Source: Leptodontidium sp. MPI-SDFR-AT-0119
Taxonomy: Eukaryota; Ascomycota; Leotiomycetes; Helotiales; Leptodontidiaceae
Direction of reading: 5' to 3'
Length of the DNA: 64,000 bases
Assembly: GCA_020726505.1 (NCBI GenBank)
Contig: JAHLEZ010000018.1
Span: forward strand, 806,001-870,000
In this document: piece after piece, positions 41,537 to 54,130 of the stretch
How the letters are laid out: each line of letters starts with the position of its first letter
How positions within the stretch are numbered: the stretch's first letter is position 1
Translations under genes and position numbers: made by a program
Notes under the pieces: model-generated
Told to the model about the DNA's origin: nothing
Databases searched by the model: none
The model's input: only the letters and a program-made list of their open reading frames with translations

Positions 41537-44500
41537 CTTGGCTTAGGCCACAGTGAGGTTCGACCGAGCTATGTCCCATGCTTTCTTATAGCGTTAAGTA
41601 TAGTCAATAGCTTGTTAAGTGTTTAACTTATTAGTAAGGGTAACTAAGTCTAACAAGTCAATTTTCCAGTCTTAATCCGTGCGTAGTACGTATCTATAGA
41701 CTACCTCAAATAGAGAGAGTCCCCCTAGAGAATCGTGTGGGAGGGACATCTAGGCGTAGTCTATAATAAGGAGGTACTCTAACTAGTCGTCTTAGTAGTA
41801 CGCAACGAAAGGTCAGAGTCGTTTCTATAAGTATTAGTTATATACTTTAGTCTAGTTATCTGTCTATAAGTGGTCAGTAGTAGACAGTTATCTCTTAGTT
41901 CTGAGGATCTTACTAAGGGCGGTCTAAAACCTAGAGACAAACTAGGGGCCTCTATCAGAAGTAATAGTCAAGGGAGCGCTAAAGTAATAATATATATAGT
42001 ATGTGTATATAATAGCTAGCTTCCGAGTATCTGTCGTCTTCTAGTAAGGGATACTAATAACTTATTTACTAAATCTATTAATAAAGACGAGGACGTTGTC
42101 GAATCTATACTTGTCTTTAGTAAAGGAGTAGTAGTCCGCGGTAATATATTCTTATAGTTTAAACGAAATAAAGAGAGGATAAAGGAGTCTAGGCTTTTTA
42201 TCCCGGGGGACTTAAATTCGTTAGTATATATAATAGTTACGGCAGTATTACTAGATTATCGACGTGATTCTGTGCCACTAGTACTAAGAAGCGAGCATTT
42301 AAATCGTCTTCTTAATACTAAGGTGCGCTATAGTGACTCGATCATGAACCTCTCGTATAAGGAGGATTCGGAGGTGATCGACATCGGGGACTAAGAGGCG
42401 GCCGTCGTGGAGTAAGAGGTCGCCCTCTAGGCTGAGTTTACTTAGAGAGTCTAATATAGCTTATTTACGTAGAGCCTATAAGGAGGGGGTAATACGGTTA
42501 GCCTCTAGGATTTACTATACGACGGAGAATATTAGTGTGAGGGCAGCGAGTTTAACGTTGGCTACTAGCGCGTTAGCGTCGTCAGGCGGCCGTAACTCTA
42601 TAGACAACAAGTTAAGGTTAACTTAGTCTTGGCGTAAGAGTTATTAAAGGCGTTAAGTCTTCTTTATAGAGTTCTGTTGATCTAACTCGTTTAGCTTGCG
42701 GGAAAGTGCGTCCGCTAAAGGGTTATAGATTCTAGGGCGGTATATGATCATGAAATTATAGTCCGTTAAAAGCTCTGCTTATCGTGCTTGTCTAGTATTT
42801 AATTACTTAGAGGTCATGAAGTATTCTAAGGCCTTATGGTCTGTCACGACACAGACTTAATAGGGGGCTCCTACTAACTCAGCACGCCAGTGCCCAAAGG
42901 ATCTAATAATAGCTAGTATCTCTTTGTCGTGTACTACGTAGTTAAGCTCAGTAAGTAATATAGTCTTTGAAAAGAAAGTAACGGGGAACTAGTCGTCGCC
43001 GTGTTATTAAAAAAGGACTCCGGCTATAACACTATCACTAGCATTCGTCTCTAGGAGGCAAGGTAATTCCTGTCGGTAGTGTCTTAAGAGAGGTGCGGAC
43101 GTAAGAGTGTGTTTTAAGAGGTCGAAGGCGTCTTCGCACTTTGCGGTAAAGCGGAAGGGAACGTTATTTTTAATTAGTTAAATAAAAGGTTTCGTTATAA
43201 TACTATAGTCGCGGATGAATCTCCGGTAAAAGTTATAAAAACTAAGGAAGGACTACACACCTTTAATAAAGCTAAGGTAAGTTTATTCACGAACGACAAA
43301 GACCTTCTTAAGATCAACTTCTAGGCCAGAAGTTAATATAATAAATCTTAAGTATTTAATTTGTGTTACTCTAAACTCACATTTCTTTAAGTCAGCCTGT
43401 AACCTAGTGTCGTGTAGGCGTTAAAGTACCTTTTTAATATAGAGCTAGTGTTATAGGGGGTCCTTAGAGTATATGAGAATGTCGTCTAAGTACGCTGTAT
43501 AGAAATCATTAAGGTAATCGAAGAGAATATCGTTTATGTAGCACTAGTAAGTAGTAGGGCTATTAGTCAGGCCAAATAGAAGAACTTTACACTTATATAC
43601 GCCGTATCTCGTGCGGAAGGTAGTGTACTCCTCTAATACTAGGTCCATTCGGATTCAGTGAAAGGCTTAACAAATGTCTAATTTAGTGAAAATATGAGTA
43701 TTAACTATGTGAGCTAGGGTCTTATCAATTAGAGGTAAGGGGTATTAGTCCTTTCGAGTAAGGGAATTCAATACTCGGAAATTAATATATAACTGTAGGG
43801 AGCTATTCGGCTTCTTAATAAAAAAAATAGGGGCAGCGAATAGTACTTGAGACAGCTTAATAAATCCTTTGTTTAAGTTATCTGTGATATATTCCTTAAT
43901 AGCCTTAAGTTCTTCAGTCGATATCTTATATAATAGCGAATACTTAAGTACTTTCTCACCCTCTCCTTTTAGCTTAATTTTGTAATTATACGAGTGATAA
44001 GGGGGGAAAATATCACTTTTTACTTTAGAGAATACGTGAGTCTAATTAGCGTACTCTAGGGGAATTATTAGTTTAGCGTCTAGCTCTTAAATAGAGAGTG
44101 CAAACTATATGGCTGACTGGCGACAGTGAGTGAGTTCGACAGTCAAGGCTAATATAGTAACGGCTTTCTTTCGCTCTTGGCTTCTTTAATTAATTAGAGT
44201 ATTGATCTCTTGAAGAGTTATTACGAATATCTTATCTCTAGACTTCCGTTTTATTAATATATAAAACGTTGCGGCGTTAATCGAGAAGATCTTAACGATT
44301 GGACGTCGACGAGCTTTCTTACGTCGCTTTATAATCAGTAACTTATCTCGTAGTTAAGGAGAAGAAGTTAAGGAAGGAGGAGCTTTTGTAGTCGAGTCGT
44401 GTGCGAGAGAGAGTTACGTTTATATCTTCTGAAGTGAATTGGCGTAGTCCTTAGTATATATTCTACGCGTAGAAGGAGCGAATTAGGGGGAGTTAGTCTA

Positions 44501-47500
44501 GTCTCGGGGGTATAAGAGCTCGGCGGTTCCGCTCTCTAGCTTAGTAACTTCTATTCGGGCCAGTTTAGTTAGGAGGTATGTGTTGTTTAGTCGTGGGGAC
44601 TGTTATATATGTTGACTAGGCTAGTTATTTAATATACTTCCTAGCTGAGGTGGAGGACCGTTAGTAGCGGAGTGCGCGCGCTCTTTAGGCTTTGTTATAT
44701 GTCGCGCTTATTAATGCGAGAGCTCTACAGTACATAAAGTATTAATAACAGAGGTAGGTTTAATAGTAGTGTTAGTATCAGGGATTGGTTAGGGGCGATA
44801 CTATATATTTAAAAGGCGCGGATCTAAGTATTTCTGACTCTCAGAGATTAATATAGAATTTATTATTAGCGTAGCTTCTCTAATTAATATAGCGGCGCGG
44901 CTACTTTTAAAGGCTATTATATGTTTCGAAACGAAGTATCTATTAGAAGGTATAATAAGAGAAGAAAGCAAGGAATATATAAGGGGTTTTATACTTAAAA
45001 CAAGAAGGAAAGAAGAAGTAAACAAAGTGTTAAGTATTAAAGAGATAGGGGGGTGAATTTCCTCCACTAGTACTGTGGGCTCAATTCCGGGGGAGTATAA
45101 ATTCTCGACTCCACACTTCTAGTACAACTATAGCGGATTTCCCTGATCTTTCTTTCTACGACTTACAGTAATTCCGTGGTTAGAGATTAGCTGTAAGTAT
45201 AGGCTTAATAACTATATATCCGTAGAATTAATATCTTTAGCATCCGACATAATTCGACTATACTGCGCGAGATACTAAGTTTAATTTTCTATTAATATAA
45301 TCACTAGTTTTCTAGACTTAGTAACAGTCGAGGGATTAACAGTAATAAGTTCTAAGGTTATTAAGAAAGTAAGGGAGTAACTAGCGTGTACGTCGAAATT
45401 TGACTTAGCGCGCCGGCTAAAATTAGCTATAAAATTAGAGCGTAACCTAAGATTTAAGGAAGGAGTAATTACTTGACTTCTTTCTATAAACTTTCCGGTG
45501 AACTTTATTAACTATAATTAACTTAGGAAAGAAGTTAAGTCTAAAGTATTTATACTTAGCACGGGAGGTAAGTGCGAGTCGACTGTTAAAGTCGACTCCG
45601 TAAATTAAGTATTATAGTAGCTCTAAAATTCACGTAACTTAGCGTCTCTACGCTCGGCGTCGCGCTAGTGGCGTTAGTGAATCTTGTGTATACGTAAGTC
45701 TTAGACCTTAATTAGTTTACTATAACTTATTATTAGGGGGTAGTCCGATGGCCAGATAAGCTGTCGTTTGATAGTATCTAAGAGTACTTCGTGATACTCT
45801 AACTATGACCTTCTAATAATTACTCCATAATTTCCCAAGTAAGTAATTAAGAAAGGAGTAAATAACTATAGACGCTTGTCGACTATTAAATTTAACGTGG
45901 TATAATAGCTAATAGTCTAGCCAGTTCGACTATCAAATCCTTTAACAGAGACAAGTGAAGGCAGTAAGTAAATCGAAGGTTTCAAAAAGAAGGAAAGAGA
46001 CTTTAAAAGAGAGTAATTAATAAAATAATAACTATTAGCTCTAGAATCAAGAAGTGCGGGCAGCTTATACGTGAGTTTATTCTTAGAGAGAGCGATACAG
46101 GTAGTAAGTACTAGTCCACTAAGAAGCTTCGTAAAGTCAAGATATCGTATATCTCGTACTATACTTAAGAAGGAGCCTTTTCCTAGGCTAAGTCTTTTAC
46201 TCGTAAAGTAAGTTCCTCTACTAATAAGTTGTCGTTGTCGTCTATAACTTAACTATTAGACATAAGACCGCCGTCGTCGGCGCTTACTTCTATTTCGTTT
46301 AAGCGGGAGGCATAACTACGACTAAGGGGCCGTTAGGCGAAATACCGTGGGGCATTCGTTAGTGTTTAGGCACGAGGTATGTCGGCTTATATAGAGATTT
46401 GTTGACTTAGGGGTTGGCTAGTCTCTTGTCACTAGGACGAAGAAGTAGTAAAAGCTTGAAGTAACTTTCTCGTAGTCCCTAAGGAGATATTAACTTAAGA
46501 TCGGGGATAGGAATTTATACTTGTCGCTGAGGGGCTAGAGCGACTAGCGTAAATAGTACTCTCTATAATCTGTCCTTAGTCTTCGGCTTGAACTACTCTC
46601 ACATACTCTTCTAAAGTTCTAGCTCTTTAATATTCATAAAATAGTTACTTACGTAAGCGGGACAGAAGCTTGTCTTATAAGTCCATTTTGAGTATTAAGT
46701 TATTAGTTACGCCGCCTTAGTTAGTAAGAATTCTAAACTATTAGTAAAAATCTTAAAAGGTTTGTCTTACGACTTTTATCTTTAACGCGGAGTAGAAGTT
46801 GCGCGCTGTCTATTACTTATAAGGGTTAGTTAGGAATTTGACCACTTAGTTAACTAAGTCAAGCGTATCTGTGATGTTTCTGTCGTCGTTAAGCGTCGGG
46901 GACAAGAAGGAGGGTTCTAAGAACGTGCGAGTTATTCCTTTTGTTTGTGTTAATAGCTAGTCCTTCCGGTGGTCGTTGTCGACAAAGTATCAGTCGTACC
47001 GGCGTAAGGCGTTCTGGACCTAGACTTCCTATAGACGTAGACTATAGTTAATACCGTCCGAAAGCTTATTATTTAGGTTAGGGATCTTCTCGATTCGTAA
47101 GGCCGTAGACATCTAGGACATCCTAGAGAAAGATAGGGAATAATGCCGTGGGATACAAGGAGGTTAGTAGCCGTCTTTACTGTCGTCGTCTAGTAGTCTA
47201 CTAAGATCAGGAGTACTTTATACCTTACCTTTGCCTTTGTCTAGCTCAGGGGCAGGAGTTTTCTCAATTGAGGGATAAAGGAGTGTGTTCTCTTCTTAGA
47301 AAGTTATAGATCTTAGGGCGGGTCTACGTAATAGAGGCTCGTCAGTCGTAAGTCGCTATTATTAGAGCGATAGCTTTAACCGCTGGTTCTCTAGGCGACT
47401 CTCCGTGAGTTACTCTTCCAAAATGCGAAGTCGGCTTTCTTATAGCGTCTCTCTTATATATGTCCTTATAGGCTCTACACTACTCCCTGGCGTATTAGTG

Positions 47501-47900
47501 GAAGTATTGACTCTAGGGGTGTTAACATCGGGAGAGTCAGGTATAGGGACGGAAGAAGAGGCAGACGACATATCGGCGTCGTCTATAGCGGGTCGCTTTA
47601 CTAGAGGAGGGACGACTTTCGGCTTGACTTAGCGAGTTAGAGGGAGAGGTCTAGCGAAGAGGGGGTTTCGACTTCGTCGTGTAGAGGCAGAGGTCGGGGA
47701 GGAGAATGAGAGTAATAGTGGCGAAGTAGATGTTGACTTCGCTGTTAGTAGGGGTTTTGATACTGCTATTCGTCAAGCTACAAAGCTCGGTATAGGCCTT
47801 TCCTGTATTTGAGCTTCTAGGCCGTAACTACTCACAGGAGAATTAGGGGGCGAGGGATATTTACTGTCTTCCCAGACGTAGAGAAAAGAGTTATAGATAA

Positions 47901-48149
47901 TGTGACGCTTGCCTTAGAAAGACGGCAATTACGTGTAACTAACGCCTCACATATTAATACAAGAGACATATAACGATACCAAGTATCAACTTAGAATCTA
48001 CAACTATAGAGGAAAGAAGGTAAGGAAAGAATAAGTCTATATACAAGAGGTTGATATGCCTAGCACTATAGTAATCTCGGTACGTCCCGATCGGGCAGTA
48101 CTAAGTGGAGCCGGTGGAAATGAGGCTCTAGACAGCGACAGTCGTCACA
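47901..48149 (-). repeat. Right LTR (5' LTR of the element), RIP-mutated
   Basis: 249 bp, aligned without gaps to the left LTR. About ten positions differ, nearly all C-to-T before A or G-to-A after T (for example ATATCAACACA versus ATATTAATACA, and AACTGACGCC versus AACTAACGCC). The LTRs were identical at insertion, so these are later, directional changes. Confidence 0.95.
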
Positions 48150-48154
48150 AGGAG

Positions 48155-48596
48155 CTCTGCGCTGTGAACCTCCTTCTATAACGGCCCACAATTTCAGAAG
48201 AGCCATAACATCCAAGCAAAGGATGAGCTGTCATCGCACATACAATTTTATTTAACTCCATTTCGATATCTTAGTAATCCCCCGCCCTAAATCCTGAGAA
48301 ATATACTATATATTATATGAACTTCACGTTCGACAAAAGAGCATTTTTAATAACAGCTGTCCTTATTAATAACTCTTTAAACAGAGAGCTTCTAATATTA
48401 CTTAAGTACTTAAATATACCTCAGATATCTTTTATTCTTTACTAATAATAAACCTTTCTTTTCTTAATTTAAATTATATATTTACTTTATCTTTCTTTAA
48501 ATATTTTAAAAAAAAACCTTTTAATTTCAAATAGAAACAACTTATAAGAACCCGCTAAGAGCTAAGCTCGGGTAAATATAGTATCCTTCTACGAAG
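48155..48596. other. AT-rich sequence right of the retrotransposon
   Basis: Very AT-rich between about 48290 and 48540. No gene or clear repeat. Confidence 0.5.
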
Positions 48597-48822
48597 TGTA
48601 ACGGTTGGGAGCGCCTAGAGCCTCATTTCTGGCATTCCGGCCTAGACGAGCTTTACCGAGATTAGACGACTCTATGACTCTTTCCCTTTGTATATAAAGC
48701 TCTTCTCTCCTTAATGTGACGCTTGCTTTATAAAGATAGTAACCACGTATAATAGCGGCCTTACATATTAATACACGACATATAAAGATAATAAGAGTTT
48801 CTTAGAATTAATAATTGTTACA
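48597..48822. repeat. Rearranged LTR relic with one half inverted
   Basis: 48597-48714 (TGTAACGGTTGGGAGCGCC...) is the distal half of the 13886-14121-type LTR in minus orientation. 48715-48822 (TGTGACGCTTGCTTTATAAA...) is the proximal half in plus orientation. An intact LTR would have both halves on one strand, so the two are joined head to head. TA-rich changes suggest RIP here too. Confidence 0.6.
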
Positions 48823-49430
48823 GCTGGCAAGAGGTTGATACGGCGAGTTGACTCTAGCTTTGTATTTGGGCCTAAAGCTACGCTCAGAATCGAGAAGAAA
48901 AGACAAGGAGACAAAGAAAGCTTTCTATAAGAGAGAGCTCGAATATAAGTACACGAAGGACCCTCCTAATAGGGCCTAGCGTAGTCGAACGTTATTTACA
49001 CTATTATGTCGCATGCTCGCCTCTTAGTCTTCCTAATTAGGCTTAGCGCCGTCGCATAGCACATATGAATCGTGCAAACAACTCCAAGTTCCTTCTTCCA
49101 CCTCTTCACTATACTCGTATCGTTTTCGCAATCGCGTTTTGGTCCCAAGACCATCCGCGGGAACAATTCTGGCGGATAGGAGCTCGTTCGGAACACAGAT
49201 TACCTTGTACCATACTACATATCACCGCCTGGAACAGAGCACCCGCCGAACACAGCGAAGTGAGAGTGAATACATATAGTATTGTTCACATGGCTTCGTT
49301 GGCAAGCATATGGATCAGAAGAGTGTGCGACAAGAAAACCGCTTCCATTTACGAGACCTGTGCTGAGACTCTGTTATTAGCTCCATTTGGCGCTTGGTAT
49401 CAGTAGTGCACCTGATACTTATGGCGGGCA
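48823..49430. other. No supported gene
   Basis: This leads from mutated repeat DNA into the phosphatase relic. Short frames around 49065-49406 are not supported. Confidence 0.4.
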
Positions 49431-50640
49431 ATATCAGCAAAATGCCTTTCAACCTCGCTGACAGCCAAGGCCGCCACTTTGAATACACGTCTATGAAAGG
49501 CTTCTTTCTCCAGGATGAGATGGATACAGACGATTCATCGTTTGACCCGGTAGATTTCAAAGTCCCTTTTGACCTCCTTGTCAATCTCGCTGACCGGCTG
49601 GGATAGCTGACGACCAATTTCGGATTGATTGAGCAGGAGTTCGACATTGATTTGAGGTTGCCGAATAGGGGCAGAAATTTGACGCAATGACAACGTTTGC
49701 TTACAAGCTCAAAATTCTTAACGAAGAAGCGGCTGAATGCGAGACTTTCAAGCTGCTTTACCTTGGGAGGCATGGCCAAAGGTATCATAATGTCGCCTCA
49801 ACGTACTATGGTACCGATGCCTGGCAGGTATGATAATATAACACCCCCATCTCGCCACCTCTCAGCTTACGAATTGCTCCTACAGTGTTACTATGCTCCT
49901 CTCGATGGAGATCCTCTCGATTCGGGTATTGTTTAGGCTGACGCAGACCTCACCCGCGTCGGCATACATCAAGCTCAAGAGATCAACAAGTTTTGGACTA
50001 ACTTGATTAAACAACAATGTCCTACTCCCGAGTTATTCTATGTGTCTCCCTTGACACGAGCCTGCCAAGCGGCAGAATTGACCTTCCGGTCTCTAGATAT
50101 CCCGCCAAGCGCTGCACCCTTCATCCCGGTGGTGAAAGAGTTCATACGAAAGCGCACAGGAATTCACACATGCGACCGACGAGGCAGCCGACACGACCTC
50201 ACAAGAAAGTTTCCTTACTACAAATTCGAGTCTTAGTTCAGGGAGACTGATGAGTTGTGGCATCCGTCGTACCGCGAACCACTGGACTCTATCGATGATC
50301 GTGTGCAGCTATTCTTCGATGACATTTTCGCAAATTCGAGAAAATCCACGTACATCAGTCTAACTAGTCATGGGGGGTTGATAGCTTCGATTTTGCGCTT
50401 TTCTTTTCAAACTTCCAGTAACTGTACAAGGACCCCGCTCGTCATTCGCGCCATTATTTGCTGTACCGAAAGCAAGGAGGTACGACTGAAGAGAGGGCTT
50501 AGCGCTGCGGCGCGAGGCATGTACACCAAAAACAATATTCGTTTCCATAATCTCACTGTTGGGCCCCTTTTCGCGCTAGCGTTTGATTGGTTCAACAAAA
50601 AATGCGTTCGATTGGTTCAAAAGAAGCGTTTTGATTAGTT
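49431..50640 (+). pseudogene. Decayed histidine-phosphatase (phosphoglycerate mutase-like, PMU1-type) gene
   Basis: The N-terminal segment GRHFEYTSMKGFFLQDEMDT leads to the catalytic RHG motif in FKLLYLGRHGQRYHNVASTY (about 49747-49806). An intron-like GTATGATAAT...CTACAG (about 49828-49887) follows. The next exon keeps one frame, YYAPLDGDPLDSGIV, TAG at 49934 (Trp in relatives), ADADLTRVGIHQAQEI, and FYVSPLTRACQAAELTF. TAG at 50234 follows, then FRETDELWHPSYREPLDSID and the second catalytic His in ISLTSHGGLIASIL. Then the frame ends. The enzyme family removes phosphate from small molecules. Both verified stops are of the TGG/CAG-to-TAG type, and further breaks exist upstream, so this copy is inactive. 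Confidence 0.75.
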
Positions 50641-51269
50641 CACGTGTTTTTGTACCTTTGTACCTTTGTACCTCCTGGCTCTCTTCACCCCCGAGGGAAC
50701 ACAGGCCACGTTTCGGTAGATCTGCAGGTGATTATTACGCCGTGAGCCCGAGGGTACTTTTGTTCTCCTCCAATCGTTAAGCCCCACCTTCAGCAGGGTG
50801 GTGATATGTAGGCATCTAATTTACATAGCTACTTTCTTCTTCTGCTACTCCAAGAAGCTATAGCTAACATAAATTGTGCCTCAACTAGGGAAGACTGCCG
50901 GCATGAAAAGCGCTTACCAGAAGTCCCTCGGTGGTTCTGGAAACACGCACAACCGTAGCCTTACAGGCCAGCGTTCCTTTACGAATCCCTAGCAATAGCT
51001 GCAGAGTATTCTCTTCAGTTGGCAGACTCCTGATCAGCAGACCCTGGCAACTTCCGCTGGAGATGGTATGATCACTAGGCAACAGTGGGAAAACATGAAA
51101 CCATTCATCCGAAGGGTATACATCGATGAAAACAAGACTTTTCATCATGTTGCAAATTGTCTTCGAATAAAGTTTGGTTTGAAGCCAACGTATGCTTTCT
51201 CCGCCTTCTCGAAAAGTCCAATCTGGCCAGAGAAAGAATAGACGCTGATGGATCAATAGGAAAAGACAG
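50641..51269. other. Intergenic, no gene seen
   Basis: Includes a (TTTGTACC)3-like microrepeat near 50650-50675. The open frames on the minus strand (50885-51304) are shadows without domains. Confidence 0.4.
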
Positions 51270-53368
51270 TTTTCTCGCAAAATCGAAGAATGGGGCTTCC
51301 GCAAGAATGTCTCTCAATCTGAAAGGCGAAGAATTATGAAGACTTTCGAGAGTGAATTAGCATGTCAAACCATCGATATCGAAGATCGGCGTGCCAATAT
51401 TAGAAAGTTAGAGAATTGGAGGAGGAGATACAAGGAAGACGCAAGCGTTATGGGTTTTCTGGCATCATCTGGACCTTATGGTGTATCAACCCTTATGGAG
51501 AGCAAAGTTCTTGGGTCGCTCACACATGTTTCACAGTCTCTGAAACCAATGTATTCCAGTTGGGTCCAGGACCCGACATCACAGGCTCGCAAAGTCCAAG
51601 GAATTTTCAAGCGCAGTTGCAAGCACTGCATGGTATTGGTAACATTAATTCCTTTCCATCTGCGGAGGCCATAGGTACGATTAATTCCAGCATAGAGCCT
51701 AGAACAGCAGTGGTTGGTATATATAGTGCTTTCTACATATTGTTCTAATATCTTCCTAGCAACGAATGCATGGCCATTTGACTGGAGCGCAGTAGACATA
51801 CATGGGTCCCCTAAGTTGTCGCAGTTGTTTGAAGGCCTGGAGATAGAGTGTTCTAGGCCTATTCCAGTCATGTCTCTGGACAAAGACTCCTTGGAAGAGT
51901 ATGGGTATATCAGCCAGCATGAACAATCACGGCTCTCTATGGGACTGGAAAATTCTCAGGCTCTCAAACTTGAGGTTTCACCACGTTCACTGATTCCGAT
52001 ATCAAACCAACAAGTCCAAGACCGCGAGACTGGATTTTTATCCTGGAGGGACCCCGAGTTGGCGTTCTGCGAATGGAATGTGAGCCCTCTCCACGAAATA
52101 TATGTCTTTCCAAAATATTCAACAAAAACTTTTCTCAATGCCCCAACTCGAAACCTGGAAAAGCTAGAGGCTCAAACAATTGAGTACAAACGGAGGCTGG
52201 ATAAATTAACACCACTTTGTGGCACTCGACACCTTGGCATCAGAACAATGATGAACGCACTCGCTAAAGTATATCATAGCCAAGGAAGATACAAGGAAGC
52301 AGAGCGATGGCATCAGGATGTCTTTAAAGCAAATCGGGATGCATTAGGAACAGACAATTTCGCAACCTTGGATTCCGGACTATTTGGATTGATGCACTTA
52401 TGGCACAAGGGAGGTACATCGATGCTCGAACGCATATTGCCAGACTCCATACAACAATTCTCGCAGTCCTTGGCCATCAAAGTGTCATGAGCACGAGAGC
52501 TAGTCTTATAGAAGCCAGAATAGCGGGGACTATTGGAGATTTTGCAAAGGCCGAGGTTTTGACTCGCGAAGTTCTTCAGAAGAGGTTGAATGACTTAGGA
52601 CCTAGAGATCCCGATACGTGGCGTAGTATCGATTGCTTGGCTTGGGTATTGGAGCGACAATCTCGATTTTCCGGAGCCGAAAAGCTGTCACGAATTGCTC
52701 TGCAGCTTTACCACGAGATTTCAGGGTTGGAAGAACAAGAAATGCTCAGTCCAAAGAGATATTTATCTCTCATTTGCTCTTACCAAGGTCGATATGATGA
52801 AAGCAGAGATCTGTCGCGTCTTCTACAGGGGAATTTAGAGGCATCGTTAGGCGCCGAGCATCCTTTGGCCTTGGAGGCTCAATATGCAATAGCTGTCTCG
52901 CTGAGACGAGAAGGCAAGTTCCTCGAGAGCGAAAGGCTATATCGAAAAGTCTATAGCAAGCGGATGAAAGTGTTAGGGGAATCACACCCTGACACTTGGA
53001 GCACTGCTAGTAGCTTTGCATATCTTCTCTATCGCATGAATAATTTTGAAAAAGCTATATTTTGGTACGAGAAGTTTTTCTGGCAACGGCTTGAGATATA
53101 TGGTCCAGGTGGTGACAAAACGATGAATGCTTGTTGCTGGCTAGGAGACTGTTATCAGAAGCTGGGGCGATACGATGATGCTTTGAGATTGTACCAGCAG
53201 ATAGCAGGAAAAATAAGAACGGCGAATGGAGAAGAGAGTCCTGCACTGGCACAGGTACGGGGTTTAATCAACTGGATAATGCCTAAGAATTTGGAGGCAG
53301 ACAGAGTAGAGGTTCAAGAGTGCCCTATACTGAAGGAAAGGAGAAGGAAAAGAGAAGACAAAATATGA
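51270..53368 (+). pseudogene. Frameshifted Clr5-like/tetratricopeptide-repeat protein gene
   Basis: The 5' part reads QFSRKIEEWGFRKNVSQSER (about 51270-51330), like the end of a fungal Clr5 domain, cut off upstream by a TGA. A change of frame is needed near 51500. An intron GTATATATAG...CTTCCTAG (about 51718-51761) joins PRTAVV to ATNAWPFDWSAVDIHG. From 51760 the frame is good to about 52395, ending in TPR-like MMNALAKVYHSQGRYKEAER. A one-base shift near 52397 then switches to the 52400-53368 frame with more TPR units (YLSLICSYQGRYDESRDLSR; SFAYLLYRMNNFEKAIFWYE). These units resemble kinesin-light-chain-type TPR proteins of fungi. At least one frameshift is certain, so the product is truncated. 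Confidence 0.6.
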
Positions 53369-54130
53369 AGGAATGCGAGGGAACTGAGAATAGTAAGGGT
53401 AAGGGGCAAATATAGCGAATTTATCGGTCAAATTGGAAGAAAGTAATCCATGTATCCTGGGGCAGTAGCTTGCAGACTCTTCTTCACTTACACCTGCTAT
53501 CCTGCTTCACACAACTGCTCCCGGTTTTCGTGGCGGGCAAGATTGATAAACTGAATTACGCGGTGAAAGACCACTTCCCATTCCCTTTACGCAGATTCCG
53601 GTGTAAGTGCTCTGCAGTTTTGCTCATATTTCGACCTGACAATAGGTGTTTCCTGACCATGGCCAGCCAGCTCAGGGCAAAAGGTGACCAGCAGCAAGCC
53701 AGATTGTTACATTCAAAAGTCCAGTTATACAAAGCACACCGGTAAGTATGCTATCTTGGAGCCTATTTGAAATTGGCTTTGCAGTTTGTCAGACTGCAGA
53801 TGTTTGTCCTCGTTTGCTGGACAACGGGGGATGCTCTGAAGTACCACCCGTTTATCGAATAAGGTCGGGAATCCGTCTGAGAATAAGCTCGATGGATAAG
53901 TTACGATTTTCCAGGATCGACTTGCTGAGAAAGTGACGAGACACCCGAGTGCTGAGATAAGGAGGATAGCTTCATTGCCTGTAAACGTGAGTATTTGTGT
54001 TCGGCTTGAATACCTAGTTCAAATATATTGATGAACCTACTCCTTACCCATACTATGGACTGAAACTAGAAAAATTTAGCGAATGATTTGAAAGCTCTAG
54101 AGTGCTTAAGTGTTTGGATTGCTTGAAATA
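53369..54130. other. Region of gene fragments, not resolved
   Basis: Short protein-like stretches (for example 53659-53745, MASQLRAKGDQQQARLLHSK) may belong to the relic downstream, but no model can be built. Confidence 0.35.

Larger units (their letters stand above)
40691..48154 (-). mobile_element. Full-length Ty3/gypsy chromovirus, RIP-mutated
   Basis: The element proper is 40696-48149 (7454 bp), flanked by identical 5-bp target duplications AGGAG (40691-40695 and 48150-48154). Two 249-bp TG...CA LTRs bound it. Its sense strand is minus: gag-like remnants about 47.1-46.5 kb, reverse transcriptase with the YLDDIL box at about 43476-43493, RNase H ([14 protein letters not shown], about 42.9 kb), integrase, and a C-terminal chromodomain near 41.3-41.0 kb. 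Stop codons, mainly TAG/TAA at former Trp and Gln positions, occur every few dozen codons and CpA/TpG is strikingly replaced by TpA, as RIP produces. No domain can be translated intact, so the element is dead. It is inserted immediately downstream of CYP51. Confidence 0.95.

Noticed and set aside
44801..45067. Separate membrane protein gene inside the retrotransposon
   Set aside because: An AT-bias artefact within RIP-mutated polyprotein sequence.
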